Origin: UBA5070 sp035352895
GTDB taxonomy: Bacteria > Fibrobacterota > Fibrobacteria > UBA5070
NCBI GenBank assembly: GCA_035352895.1
Contig: DAOPYN010000015.1
Span: 1-64,000 of the forward strand
Length of the DNA: 64,000 bases
Direction of reading: 5' to 3'
Under the pieces are notes generated by a model. That model saw only the letters and a program-made list of their open reading frames with translations, was not told where the DNA came from and ran no database searches. The translations under genes were made by a program, and so were the position numbers. This document shows positions 16,436 through 25,159 of this stretch, one piece after another; within the stretch, counting starts at the first letter, position 1; the number at the start of each line of letters is the position of its first letter.

Positions 16436-18079
16436 CTACAACCACCTCACCACCACGTCCGCGTGTTGCTCGCGGCGCAAGCGTTCTTCCCACGGCAAGG
16501 CCCTACCGGCGGGAGTGCGGTCGAAGATCACAAGCGTTTGCGTGGAGTCGCGCCCCACCTTGTCGGCGTATTGGGCAATCTGTTTCAAACCCTTCTTCAG
16601 GGTCGCTTCCCGGCCATGGCGAGGGTGTACCAGCTTGATCTCGATGATGTGCTTGCGACCTTTCCACTCGATCAGCATGTCCATCCGTTCGCGTCCCACT
16701 GCCGCCTCGCGCGTGAGCCGAGCTCCGCCGTTCAGGATCCGCTGGAAAAAAGCCATCAGCAACAACTGCGGAAACACCTCGGTGTAGTCGGCTTTCTGCT
16801 CCCAAAGGTCGCCGTTCTCCCGCCAAAAATCGGCGAATTCATCGAACAGGGCTTCCAGATCCAAGTCGCCGTCGTCCTTGGTCCAGCGGAACTCGGGGGC
16901 GGGGATGGCCAATTGCTGTCCATAGTTGAGCGTGCGGATCAGCACTTCCCGGTAGATGGGATTGGCGATGCTCGGCACGCCGTTGTCCAACGCCACCAGT
17001 CCCAGATCCAGACATAGACGGAAATCGTCGCCATCGGCCAGGGTGGGGTCCGAATCCCCCGCCAGGATGGGCTGCACGATGCGCTTGACCTTCGGGTCGC
17101 GCAGCCGCTCGGCGAGACTGTCGATGTGTACGGCGCGGCTCTTGATCAGCTCTTCCTTTGCGGCCTCGATGTGGTCGGCGGTGATTGCGGAACCGTCCGT
17201 CACCAGCCTGGTGACGCACAGATCCGCCAGGGTATTCACCAACCAGGGCTGTCCACCCGTGAGGCGAAACACCTCGGAGATCGACTCGTCCGTGAAGACT
17301 TGGCCCGTTGCCGTCGTGTGTTGGGAAAGCAACTCGCGGACTTCACCTTCCGTGAAATTCCGCAAGGTGTAGGAATCCTTCTTGATGTTGAACCAGTCCA
17401 TCCAGGACTGGTTCCCTTCGGGCTGCGGCTTCGCCACAGCTCCACCTCCGGCATCCCTGCCTTCGGTGGTGAAGGGACTTCCCGGGTTCACCGCCACCCC
17501 ATCCTTGCTGTGGACCAGGTAGTCCTTGAGGTCGCGCATCCCCACCAGCGCCACCGAGGTGGGGAATTTTCCCACTCCCCGCGAAGCGAAGCCCCCGCGC
17601 AACTGGCGCAGAAAGCTGATGAGGGTCTGGCCAGAAAGGGTATCCACTTCGTCGAAAAGGATCACAAGGGGCTTTGGGGCGCACAGCTCCGACCATTGTT
17701 TGACAGTCGACGTCAGGATGCTGCCTGGATCATCACCGGCCCTGGGCGCATCCGGTACAGGGACCCCGAAGTCGCCCGCGTACTGCCGGATGGCGGTGCA
17801 GATGGCGGGCATCGACATCTCGACCTCTTCCATCCCCTGGCAGCGCTCCACACTCACGTAGCAGGCCACCACCTGTTCGGAGGCGTTCAGCGACCGCATC
17901 CACGACATCAGAAAGCTTGTTTTGCCGGTCTGGCGCGGCGCATGGAGCACCCAGTACAACTCTTCGTCGATCAGGCGCTGCAGGTCGCGACTGGGTAGCC
18001 GCGCCTCGGGAGCCAGCATGTAATGCATCTCGGGACGGCACGGGCCAGTGGTATTGAACGACTTCGAACGAGCTACCAT
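16436..18079 (-). CDS. AAA-like ATPase with C-terminal PD-(D/E)XK nuclease-like domain
   Basis: A 547-residue protein. Residues 25-260 form a P-loop ATPase: Walker A APRQTGKTSF (about 47-56), Walker B LVILFDEVDT (about 137-146), and sensor-type VALVGMRDLKDYL. A winged-helix-like middle follows (LTGGQPWLVNTLADLC, about 280). The C-terminal part (about 430-547) has a PD-(D/E)XK-like core, RMDMLIEWKGRKHIIEIKLV, with Asp and E-x-K. This matches the AAA-ATPase-like/DUF1703-type families, which are abundant, patchily distributed and of unknown role. TAGATT lies six bases before the ATG (18077-18079). It is not in an operon. Confidence 0.82.
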   Translation of the reverse strand: MVARSKSFNTTGPCRPEMHYMLAPEARLPSRDLQRLIDEELYWVLHAPRQTGKTSFLMSWMRSLNASEQVVACYVSVERCQGMEEVEMSMPAICTAIRQYAGDFGVPVPDAPRAGDDPGSILTSTVKQWSELCAPKPLVILFDEVDTLSGQTLISFLRQLRGGFASRGVGKFPTSVALVGMRDLKDYLVHSKDGVAVNPGSPFTTEGRDAGGGAVAKPQPEGNQSWMDWFNIKKDSYTLRNFTEGEVRELLSQHTTATGQVFTDESISEVFRLTGGQPWLVNTLADLCVTRLVTDGSAITADHIEAAKEELIKSRAVHIDSLAERLRDPKVKRIVQPILAGDSDPTLADGDDFRLCLDLGLVALDNGVPSIANPIYREVLIRTLNYGQQLAIPAPEFRWTKDDGDLDLEALFDEFADFWRENGDLWEQKADYTEVFPQLLLMAFFQRILNGGARLTREAAVGRERMDMLIEWKGRKHIIEIKLVHPRHGREATLKKGLKQIAQYADKVGRDSTQTLVIFDRTPAGRALPWEERLRREQHADVVVRWL

Positions 18080-18085
18080 GGTCCC

Positions 18086-18091
18086 AATCTA
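18086..18091 (-). promoter_or_regulatory. -10 element (TAGATT) for the AAA/nuclease gene
   Basis: TAGATT on the minus strand ends six bases before the ATG and there is no ribosome binding site between them. Its placement matches the pattern before several other first genes of this window, implying a leaderless transcript. Confidence 0.4.
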
Positions 18092-18143
18092 GGTTCTGAG
18101 AGGGCTTGGATCCGATAGCCCGGTGGACCCCAAGCGAGGGTCC

Positions 18144-18263
18144 CTATGCCCCCTGCAAAACCCCAAACGGCTTCTTGAGACTCTCGATTCCCGTACGTCC
18201 CAGCTTCTTCCACTCCTTGAGGGTGTCTTGGCGAATGTAGAGGTAACGGATGAAATTCTCGAA
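18144..18263 (-). pseudogene. C-terminal gene remnant, unrecognised
   Basis: A 39-codon open stretch ending in TAG with protein-like composition: an aromatic start (FENFIRYLYIRQ) and a basic amphipathic end (LKEWKKLGRTGIESLKK). It is interrupted upstream by TGA (18264-18266), and no plausible start or upstream domain remains. It looks like the tail of a lost gene between the kinase and the AAA protein; the parent family is not recognised. It could also be a chance frame. Confidence 0.3.
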
Positions 18264-18328
18264 TCAAACCCCAAGACACTCTTGACGCCACCGAAATTCT
18301 GAACGCCTCGGATCCCCCGCGCGGAATC

Positions 18329-20509
18329 CTAGGTCGGAAGCCGCTTCCAGACCTCGATGGCCGCTTCCAGATCCGGAAAGCGGTCGGAGGCTTGCTTGGC
18401 CATCAATCGCTCCACGCAGACCACCGCTTCGTGGGGAACGTCGTGTCCGGCGATGGACCCCAGGGGCACCGGAGGATGCATCAGGATCTGGAGCATGATC
18501 TGGCGGACCTCTTCGCCCTCGAAGGGGCGACGACGCGAGATCATCTCGTAGAAGAGCACACCCAGCGCGTATTGGTCGGAATGGGCGTCGCCCTTCTTGC
18601 CGTCGATGAGTTCGGGCGCCATGTAGTACGGCGTCCCCAGGATCTGTCCCTCCTGGGTGAGCGAACTGTCCGAATGGAGAGCCAATCCGAAGTCGGTCAA
18701 TTTCACGCGCCGTCCCTGATCGACCGCCATCACGTTGGCCGGCTTGATGTCCCGGTGCACCACTCCACGCGTGTGGGCGTAGGAGAGCGCCTCCAACAGC
18801 TGCAACCCCCAGGCGCGGACGGCCTTCCATGGCAGGCGATGTTCCTGCAGGAGCTTGTCCAGGCTCGGACCGTCCAGAAGTTCCATGGCGATGAAGGAGC
18901 AGCCCTGCCACTCGCCGTACTCGAAGATGGTGACGATGGAAGGGTGGTTGAGCTGCGCGATGGCCTTCGCCTCGCGTTGGAACCGGCTCAGGTTCTCGTC
19001 CATGTGCTCGCCCAGGCGGCGCACGGCGGAAAGGACCTTGATGGCCACATGGCGTTCCAGGGACCGGTCGAAGCCCTTCTGGACCACCCCCATGGCGCCC
19101 CGTCCAAGCTCGCCGACGATTTCGTAGCGCCCGATCCGAACCACTCCGTCGATGTCCGGTCGGGCCGGATCCGTCACGGGCAACCCGCTGGAGGAGATCG
19201 CCGCGGTGGCCTGTCCGGCGATGCTGGCCGGAGAGAGCATGGTGGGAGGCGAGACCACGGGATCCGGACGGAACAGCCGCACACCGGCGATCGCGAACAC
19301 CAAGCCCAGGAGGGGAAGATCGACCGCCGACTGGACCGAAGCCGCCCGATCGAGGATCACCTGCACCAGGAACACCGCAGGCACCGCGCTTCCGAGGATT
19401 CCCCAGAAACGGCCGTCGGCACCGAACCTGCGGATGTAGGCCCAGCTGCCTCCCGCCAGGAACAACGAAAGACCAAGCTCCCACAGACGCATCCATGGGG
19501 TGGTGCGCGGCACGCGGTTGGAAAGGATGTTGTCCACCACCACCGCCCAGAGCTCCACTCCGGGGTATCGCGGGATCAGAGGGGTGCGGACGAAATCCCC
19601 CGCTTCCGGATTGATGCCGCTGGTGGAGGTGACTCCGATCAGGACGATCCTGCCCTTGACCATCTCGGCGTACTTGGTGGGGTTTTCCAGGAGGTCGCCC
19701 GCGGGAATGGTGGGAACGGCGGGGCTCTGTCCCATGTAGCGGATGTAGACCGACCCGTTGTCGTCGATGGGGATCTCGGTGCGCAGGACCTGGATCCGCT
19801 GGGGTTCCAGGCTGACGTCGCCCAGGGTGGCGTCGCCGTAGGCGGCCACCAGCGCCACGGCGAAGGAAGGGACGTATTCCCCGCCCAGGCGCATCGCGTG
19901 GATCATGGACCGACAGATTCCGTCTTCGTGGTCGGAAAGGTTGTTGATGAAGCCGGACGGACCCGAATGGATCTGGTACATCGAGTCGGAATGCACCACC
20001 CTCAGGGCACCGGGCATGCTGGAGCGCTCCAGGCCGGGCTTGTCCAGCAGAAGCTGGAAAGTGGAGGTGGCCAGATATCCGGGCAGGGGTTCGGGCGGAG
20101 TGGAATCCACCGCGTCGTCCCCCACTAGCTGAAAGGGAAGGATCACCTTAAGGCCGGTGCGTCCCAGGTCCTGCAAGGTCCGGACGAAGGCGGTGTCGCC
20201 AGGCGAACCCACCTGGCGGCGCGGGAAGTAGCCATCGAACCCGATCACCTTGGGTTCCAGGTCGGCGACGGTCCGGAACAGGGCCGAGGTGGAGGCCCGA
20301 TCCCAGGGCCAGGGTCCCATCTTGGCGATGATCTCGTCGTCGATCGCCACGACGACGACCTTGCCGGTGGCTGAAAGTGCCGGTGCCTTGCGGGAAAGCG
20401 CATCCTGCCACGTACGATTGATGTCCCGCAACGGGCGGACGGCCACCACAAGCAAAACCAGGCAGGCGAGCCCTCCCAGGAGGATCCTCGCCTTGGACAG
20501 CAGGCTCAT
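18329..20509 (-). CDS. CHASE2-domain transmembrane Ser/Thr protein kinase
   Basis: A 726-residue membrane sensor kinase. An N-terminal transmembrane helix (about 8-25) is followed by an extracytoplasmic CHASE2 domain (about 30-330; VVVVAIDDEIIAKMGPWPWDR, VIGFDGYF). Three more helices lie at about 345-425. The cytoplasmic eukaryote-like kinase (about 470-726) has GRGAMG, the lysine in VAIKVL, HRDIKPAN, TDFGLA and MAPEL, so it should be active. It starts seven bases after the LysM-FecR gene in the same direction. CHASE2 proteins and FecR-domain proteins are frequent neighbours and are thought to act together in envelope sensing; the signal and the kinase targets are unknown. Confidence 0.92.
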   Translation of the reverse strand: MSLLSKARILLGGLACLVLLVVAVRPLRDINRTWQDALSRKAPALSATGKVVVVAIDDEIIAKMGPWPWDRASTSALFRTVADLEPKVIGFDGYFPRRQVGSPGDTAFVRTLQDLGRTGLKVILPFQLVGDDAVDSTPPEPLPGYLATSTFQLLLDKPGLERSSMPGALRVVHSDSMYQIHSGPSGFINNLSDHEDGICRSMIHAMRLGGEYVPSFAVALVAAYGDATLGDVSLEPQRIQVLRTEIPIDDNGSVYIRYMGQSPAVPTIPAGDLLENPTKYAEMVKGRIVLIGVTSTSGINPEAGDFVRTPLIPRYPGVELWAVVVDNILSNRVPRTTPWMRLWELGLSLFLAGGSWAYIRRFGADGRFWGILGSAVPAVFLVQVILDRAASVQSAVDLPLLGLVFAIAGVRLFRPDPVVSPPTMLSPASIAGQATAAISSSGLPVTDPARPDIDGVVRIGRYEIVGELGRGAMGVVQKGFDRSLERHVAIKVLSAVRRLGEHMDENLSRFQREAKAIAQLNHPSIVTIFEYGEWQGCSFIAMELLDGPSLDKLLQEHRLPWKAVRAWGLQLLEALSYAHTRGVVHRDIKPANVMAVDQGRRVKLTDFGLALHSDSSLTQEGQILGTPYYMAPELIDGKKGDAHSDQYALGVLFYEMISRRRPFEGEEVRQIMLQILMHPPVPLGSIAGHDVPHEAVVCVERLMAKQASDRFPDLEAAIEVWKRLPT

Positions 20510-20516
20510 GTTCGCG

Positions 20517-21464
20517 TCAATCGCAGAGACAATCGCGTTCCTGGTTCAGTTTCACCCATTCGGAATTGGGATCCACGGTGAACGGAGCGGGAGCACCGGC
20601 AATTCCGGCGCTGGAAACCTCGAGCTTCTGGCCATCCTTCAGGACCTGCACCCATTCGGCCACGGTGACTTCCTTGGGACCGGCCACCTTCTTGGGAGCC
20701 CAGCCCTTCTTGGGAGCCGGAGCCGGAGCACCACCGGAAACCCCCACTTCGCCCTGGTACACCGCCACCACGGCGGCGGAATCGTCCTTGACCTCGTTCT
20801 CGAAGACGGTGCCGTGGACACCAGCGACCGCCTTGGGCATCTGGACCTGGTAGCGGACCAGGCTGCCAGCCCATTTCTGGACCTTGGTCCAGGTCTTGCC
20901 ACGGGCGAGGAAGAAGGTGGTCACCAGACCCCTGGCATCCTTGTCGGTGGTCTTGGTCGGCTCCTGGATGGCCGTCAGACGCACCTCGGTGCCGGAAGCA
21001 AGGCGGAGGATGCTCTGGTTGTCGATGATCAATTCGGCGAATCCGTCGGTGAGGGTGACCACGGTGTCGCCGGTGGCGAGGAACCGATTGGCCTGGAGAG
21101 GTTCGCGCTTGCCCTTGAACCTGCGGATCTCGCCGGAACCCTGGACCATGGTGACCACGGCCTTGCGGCTGGCCAACTGGACCCGACGCGCGGGTTCCTT
21201 TTCCGCCACCACCGGGGCCTTGGCCTCCTTGCGCAGCTTGATCACCTGCCCCACCTGGATCTTGTCCAGGTCCTGGATCTGGGGATTGTCCTTGCGGAGC
21301 ACCCCGGCGATGGAATCGTTGAAGGCACCGTACTTGATGAAGGCGATGTAGCTGACCGTCTGCCCGCGGCGCACCACGTAGTCTTCCAGGTTCTGCGGTT
21401 CCACGGCCAGCGCAAGGCCTCCCAGACCAAGCAAGGTCAGGAGAGAAAGGCGCGAGGGTTTCAT
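20517..21464 (-). CDS. Periplasmic LysM-FecR domain protein
   Basis: A 315-residue exported protein. The chosen ATG (21462-21464) has GGAAGGAGA upstream and yields a clean signal peptide (about 20 residues, ending ALA). Residues 25-78 are a LysM-like module (VVRRGQTVSYIAFIKYG, IQVGQVIKLRK), likely binding peptidoglycan. Residues 95-240 are a FecR-like domain (VTMVQGSGEIRR, LATGDTVVTLTDGFAELII, AGVHGTVFENEV). A short Ala/Pro/Lys linker and a C-terminal tail with a Cys pair follow. It is the first gene of the pair with the CHASE2 kinase, and likely presents the periplasmic input or anchors the sensor (inference). Confidence 0.88.
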   Translation of the reverse strand: MKPSRLSLLTLLGLGGLALAVEPQNLEDYVVRRGQTVSYIAFIKYGAFNDSIAGVLRKDNPQIQDLDKIQVGQVIKLRKEAKAPVVAEKEPARRVQLASRKAVVTMVQGSGEIRRFKGKREPLQANRFLATGDTVVTLTDGFAELIIDNQSILRLASGTEVRLTAIQEPTKTTDKDARGLVTTFFLARGKTWTKVQKWAGSLVRYQVQMPKAVAGVHGTVFENEVKDDSAAVVAVYQGEVGVSGGAPAPAPKKGWAPKKVAGPKEVTVAEWVQVLKDGQKLEVSSAGIAGAPAPFTVDPNSEWVKLNQERDCLCD

Positions 21465-21597
21465 GGGATCTCCTTCCATTTCGGTCAAACCGGACGGTTC
21501 CTCCATCCGGTGGAGACCGACCTCGGGAATATGGTAACACCAACTGCATGGTGCAAGCCCCGCCCAACCGATCGAGAACGAGTACTTTTGCAGGACT

Positions 21598-22602
21598 GTG
21601 CCCAAGGCAACGACCTCCATCAATCTTCCGGACCAGAGCTCCCAAGCACTGGATTTTGCCAGATCCCTCATCCGGGAGGATCTGGACAAATCCTGGGAAC
21701 TCGTGGTACAGCAGGCCGATGACGCTCCCGGGGAGCTTCCCGAGCGGCTTCGTTGGCTTTCGTCGCGCCAAGGGAAGCGCGTCCGTTCCACCCTCCTATT
21801 GCTGACTTCGCGTCTGGGCACTTCCCCGGACGTCCAGGCCGCACGACTGTGCGCCGCGGCGATCGAGCTCCTCCACGTCGCTTCCCTGGCACACGACGAC
21901 GTGATCGACGAATCCGAACTGCGTCGAGGAGAGGCCTCCGCCCCCCATCGCTGGGGCAACAAGATGGCCGTGCTGGTGGGCGACTACGTGTTCGCGCGAT
22001 CCATGAAGCTCGCCATCCGCACCCGGCTTCCAGACGTCGTGGAAGCCATCAACAAGGCATCCTGCCAGTTGGTGGCCGGCGAAGTCGCCGAACTGGACCT
22101 GTCCCGGCACACCGCACCCACCTGGGCCCTCTACCGCGAAGTCATCCACCTCAAGACCGCATCGCTCCTGGAAACCTGCTGCCGCTGTGGCGCCTTTTCC
22201 GCCGGACTGGTCCCCACGGAGATCGAGGCCGCCGGAAGGTTGGGATACCACTTCGGGATGGCCTTCCAGATGTGCGACGACCTCCTGGATCTGGGAGGCG
22301 TGGCCGACCTGGACAAGCCCGCCCGTCTGGACCTCGCCAACGGGCTGGTGAATTTCCCGGCCCTGGTGCGACGCGAACTCACTGGAAGATCCCTGACCGA
22401 CCTTGCCGCGCTGCCCACCCAGGCGCTGTTGTCCATCCTCCACGAGGAAGGCGTCCTCGCCCAATGCCTGGAGATGATCGGCGACGAACTGGATCTGGCC
22501 GCGCGGGAGTTGGTCCACCTGCCGGAGGCTCCCGCCAAGTCCCACCTGCTGGACCTTCTGACCGACCTGAAAGATCGCTCCATCCGATCGCTCGCCCGAT
22601 GA
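21598..22602 (+). CDS. Trans-isoprenyl diphosphate synthase
   Basis: A 334-residue polyprenyl synthetase. It has GKRVRSTLLLL for substrate binding, the first aspartate-rich motif DDVID (about residue 100), KTASLLE, and the second motif DDLLD (about residue 227). In the second motif the aspartates are followed by a Gly/Val stretch rather than the common DYTG sequence. It condenses isopentenyl diphosphate onto allylic diphosphates, for quinone side chains or shorter isoprenoids; chain length cannot be told. Start is GTG at 21598, with TACTTT nine bases upstream (21583-21588) and no clear Shine-Dalgarno. RsgA follows after 16 bases. Confidence 0.88.
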   Translation: MPKATTSINLPDQSSQALDFARSLIREDLDKSWELVVQQADDAPGELPERLRWLSSRQGKRVRSTLLLLTSRLGTSPDVQAARLCAAAIELLHVASLAHDDVIDESELRRGEASAPHRWGNKMAVLVGDYVFARSMKLAIRTRLPDVVEAINKASCQLVAGEVAELDLSRHTAPTWALYREVIHLKTASLLETCCRCGAFSAGLVPTEIEAAGRLGYHFGMAFQMCDDLLDLGGVADLDKPARLDLANGLVNFPALVRRELTGRSLTDLAALPTQALLSILHEEGVLAQCLEMIGDELDLAARELVHLPEAPAKSHLLDLLTDLKDRSIRSLAR

Positions 22603-22618
22603 GGAGCGTCTCCTGAGC

Positions 22619-23701
22619 GTGGACGAGACGGAATTCGAGCGCAGTGGTGGGCGCAGGCTTGCGCGTTCCCGGAGAGTGGACGCGGAGATGATCTGGAGGG
22701 AGGGCTTTTCCGAAGACCCGTTGGGCGGGATCAAGCGAAAGCGCGACCTCAGAGGCCGACAGGGAAAGGTCCAGGTCGACAAGCTCCCCGACGTGCTGGG
22801 GGAGGCCCGCGAGGGCATCGTGGTGGGCGTCAGCCGCCGCACCTGCCAGGTGGAGCCTGTGGATGCCCCGGAAAGCGTGGTGGAATGCGCCTATTCCCCC
22901 CGGTTGCGGCTCACGCGGGAATCGCTGCTGGCCGTGGGCGACCGCGTTCAATTCCATGCCCTGCCCGGTTCCGGTTGGCTCCTGACCTCCATCGAACCTC
23001 GGCGTACCCGCCTGTCCCGGCCGGGGCCCGATGCCCGCGACCACCTGGACATCGTCGTGGCATCCAACTTGGACCTTCTGGTCATCGTGGCTTCCTGCGA
23101 CCGGCCCTCCTTCCATCCACGCCTGGTGGATCGTTTCCTGGTGACCGCCCAACTGGGCGGAGTCGAGCCCATGCTCTTCATGAACAAGGCGGATCTGGCA
23201 CCGCTTCCGGACCTGGAAACCTACCGTCGCATGGGAATCGCGGTGATCGCCGGATCCGCCACCACCGGGGAAGGGATCACCGAGCTGCGAAACCGGATCG
23301 GGACGCGCTGGGCGGCCTTCGCCGGCAGCTCCGGCGTGGGAAAGAGCTCCCTGGTGCGGGCCCTGGTCCCGTCGGCCGAAGTGGAGATCGGCGAAGTCCG
23401 CCGCAAGGACGGACGGGGCCGCCACACCACCACACGCAGCGGCGTGTTCAGGCTCTCCTCGGGAGGACGCATCGTGGACACGCCCGGCATCCGGGAGCTG
23501 GCGCTCCATCGACTGTCCGCCGGGGAACTGCAGCTGTACTTCCCGGATTTCGATCCCTATTTCGGAAAGTGCCGCTTCAACGACTGCCTCCATCGCCAGG
23601 AACCCGGTTGCGCCGTGTCCATGGCCGTGGAGCGGGGCGGTGTCCACCCCGACCGCTGGTCCAGCTACCTGCGCATCCTGGAATCGATCGGAATCCCATG
23701 A
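22619..23701 (+). CDS. rsgA: Ribosome small-subunit-dependent GTPase A
   Basis: A 360-residue circularly permuted GTPase that helps mature the 30S subunit. The permuted order is visible: G4 MNKADL (about 182) precedes G1 GSSGVGKSS (about 240), then TTTR and G3 DTPGIREL. An OB-fold-like N-terminal region comes first, after a basic N-terminal extension of about 60 residues. The C-terminal zinc finger is CRFNDCLHRQEPGC. Start is GTG at 22619, with GAGGAG 12-17 bases upstream. The stop overlaps the next gene (ATGA). Confidence 0.93.
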   Translation: MDETEFERSGGRRLARSRRVDAEMIWREGFSEDPLGGIKRKRDLRGRQGKVQVDKLPDVLGEAREGIVVGVSRRTCQVEPVDAPESVVECAYSPRLRLTRESLLAVGDRVQFHALPGSGWLLTSIEPRRTRLSRPGPDARDHLDIVVASNLDLLVIVASCDRPSFHPRLVDRFLVTAQLGGVEPMLFMNKADLAPLPDLETYRRMGIAVIAGSATTGEGITELRNRIGTRWAAFAGSSGVGKSSLVRALVPSAEVEIGEVRRKDGRGRHTTTRSGVFRLSSGGRIVDTPGIRELALHRLSAGELQLYFPDFDPYFGKCRFNDCLHRQEPGCAVSMAVERGGVHPDRWSSYLRILESIGIP

Positions 23702-24249
23702 ATCTCCTCCTGATCGCGTTGCCCCTGTCTTCCGCCCCCCAGACCGTGACGGAAACCGTCGAAGGCCCGGCCGGCCGTCTGGGCGCCGGAGGACGCTTGA
23801 CCTGGTCCCAGTCCCCCATGTCCGATCCGCGGCTGTGGATCGACGGGCAGGTGGTGGTGCGTCCCATCCCGCGCATCCTGCTGACCGGCACCTGGGGCCG
23901 CTCGGAGGAGAGCCGGCGTGGACTCGGGATGGATACCACGATTTCCGAGATGCGCTGGGACCTGGGAGTGGGGGCGGTGATCCTGCAGGGCGCCGGAGCG
24001 GACGTCTACATCCCCGGGATCTGGCGGCATGCATCCCAGAGGCATTCGCGCCTGGGCGACGCCAGCTGGACGGAATTCGGCGTGGGCTTGGGTGCGTTGG
24101 CTCCTCTGAAAGGAACCTTCTCGCTGCGCAGCGAACTGATGTGGGTTTCCCCGAGCTCCCCCCACCGGAATCTCCTGCTGGGCCCGGGGCGCGAATCGGA
24201 TGGCAGCCGATTCGAGCTTTCCCTGGGTTTCGTCGCCTTCGTCAACTGA
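23698..24249 (+). CDS. Small exported barrel-like protein, function unknown
   Basis: A 183-residue protein coupled to rsgA by an ATGA overlap. A short hydrophobic N-terminus (MNLLLIALPLSSA) could be a signal peptide. The rest alternates polar and hydrophobic residues with frequent Trp, Arg and Gly (RLTWSQ, WIDGQVVVRP, ILLTGTWGR, FELSLGFVAFVN). It ends in an aromatic-containing strand, as small outer-membrane beta barrels do. No family was recognised. Confidence 0.6.
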   Translation: MNLLLIALPLSSAPQTVTETVEGPAGRLGAGGRLTWSQSPMSDPRLWIDGQVVVRPIPRILLTGTWGRSEESRRGLGMDTTISEMRWDLGVGAVILQGAGADVYIPGIWRHASQRHSRLGDASWTEFGVGLGALAPLKGTFSLRSELMWVSPSSPHRNLLLGPGRESDGSRFELSLGFVAFVN

Positions 24250-24259
24250 AAGGGATGGA

Positions 24260-25159
24260 ATGAGAATCGTCGTCACGGGTGCCACGGGGTTCATCGGAAG
24301 CCATGTCTCCGTCCGCCTGGCCCAGGCGGGCCACCAGGTGGTGGCCACGGGGCGCGATCCGGACAAGGTTCCCGCCCTGGGATCGGTCCCCGGCATCGTG
24401 CTCCGACGCGGAGACCTGGCCGACCCCTCGTCGTGGACCGCCGCTCTGGAAGGAGCCGACGTCCTGGTCCATGTCGCGCTGGGCTGGGGGGACACGGGGC
24501 CGGACATGCTGCGAAACGACACCGAAGCCTCCGTCCGCCTGTTCCAGGCGGCGGTGGACGCGGGCGTCAAGAAGATCATCTACACCAGTTCCACCGCGGC
24601 CTGCGGCGAAATGGCCCCGTTGAACCGCGAGGACATGGTCCCGCGCCCCATGGACTTCTACGGAGCCACCAAGGCCGCCACGGAATCCTATCTGCGCGCA
24701 TTCGCCCACGGAAACGGGATCCAAGCCCACGTGGTGCGGCCGGGCTACATCTTCGGGGAACCGGTGGTGGCGCTGGCCCGCAGCCAGCCGGACCGGCGTT
24801 TCGCCCGGATCGCCCGCGCGGCGACGCGCGGCGAGCCCATCCATCTCGTGAAGCACGACGGCACCCAGTTTCTCCACGCCCGGGACATCGCCGAGGTGTA
24901 TCTGGCGCTCCTGTCGTGCGACTCCAGGACTCCCACCGTCCACTACGCATTGTCCTCCCAGTGGCGTTCGTGGGCGGAAGTGGCGGCCCTGGCCGGGGAA
25001 CTCCTCGGCCGCGAGGTGGACGTGGTCCTGGAGGACAAGGGCTACGGCGAGGAACCGTTCCTGTTCTCGGTGGACGGAATCCGTCGGGATTTCGGGCTGG
25101 ATTTCCCCAACCTGGATCGGCTGCGGGAGCATGTCCGGTGGGAGATTTCGAGAACGTGA
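24260..25159 (+). CDS. NAD(P)-dependent sugar-epimerase/dehydratase-type SDR
   Basis: A 299-residue extended short-chain dehydrogenase/reductase. It has the N-terminal nucleotide-binding GATGFIGSH, the active-site YGATK (about residue 133) preceded by TSSTA, and GDLADPSSW in the cofactor region. The C-terminal part is substrate-binding (FLHARDIAEVYLALL, a family hallmark). ATG at 24260 has AAGGGATGG before it. The substrate cannot be inferred; the neighbours give no sugar-pathway context. The next gene overlaps its stop (GTGA). Confidence 0.85.
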   Translation: MRIVVTGATGFIGSHVSVRLAQAGHQVVATGRDPDKVPALGSVPGIVLRRGDLADPSSWTAALEGADVLVHVALGWGDTGPDMLRNDTEASVRLFQAAVDAGVKKIIYTSSTAACGEMAPLNREDMVPRPMDFYGATKAATESYLRAFAHGNGIQAHVVRPGYIFGEPVVALARSQPDRRFARIARAATRGEPIHLVKHDGTQFLHARDIAEVYLALLSCDSRTPTVHYALSSQWRSWAEVAALAGELLGREVDVVLEDKGYGEEPFLFSVDGIRRDFGLDFPNLDRLREHVRWEISRT

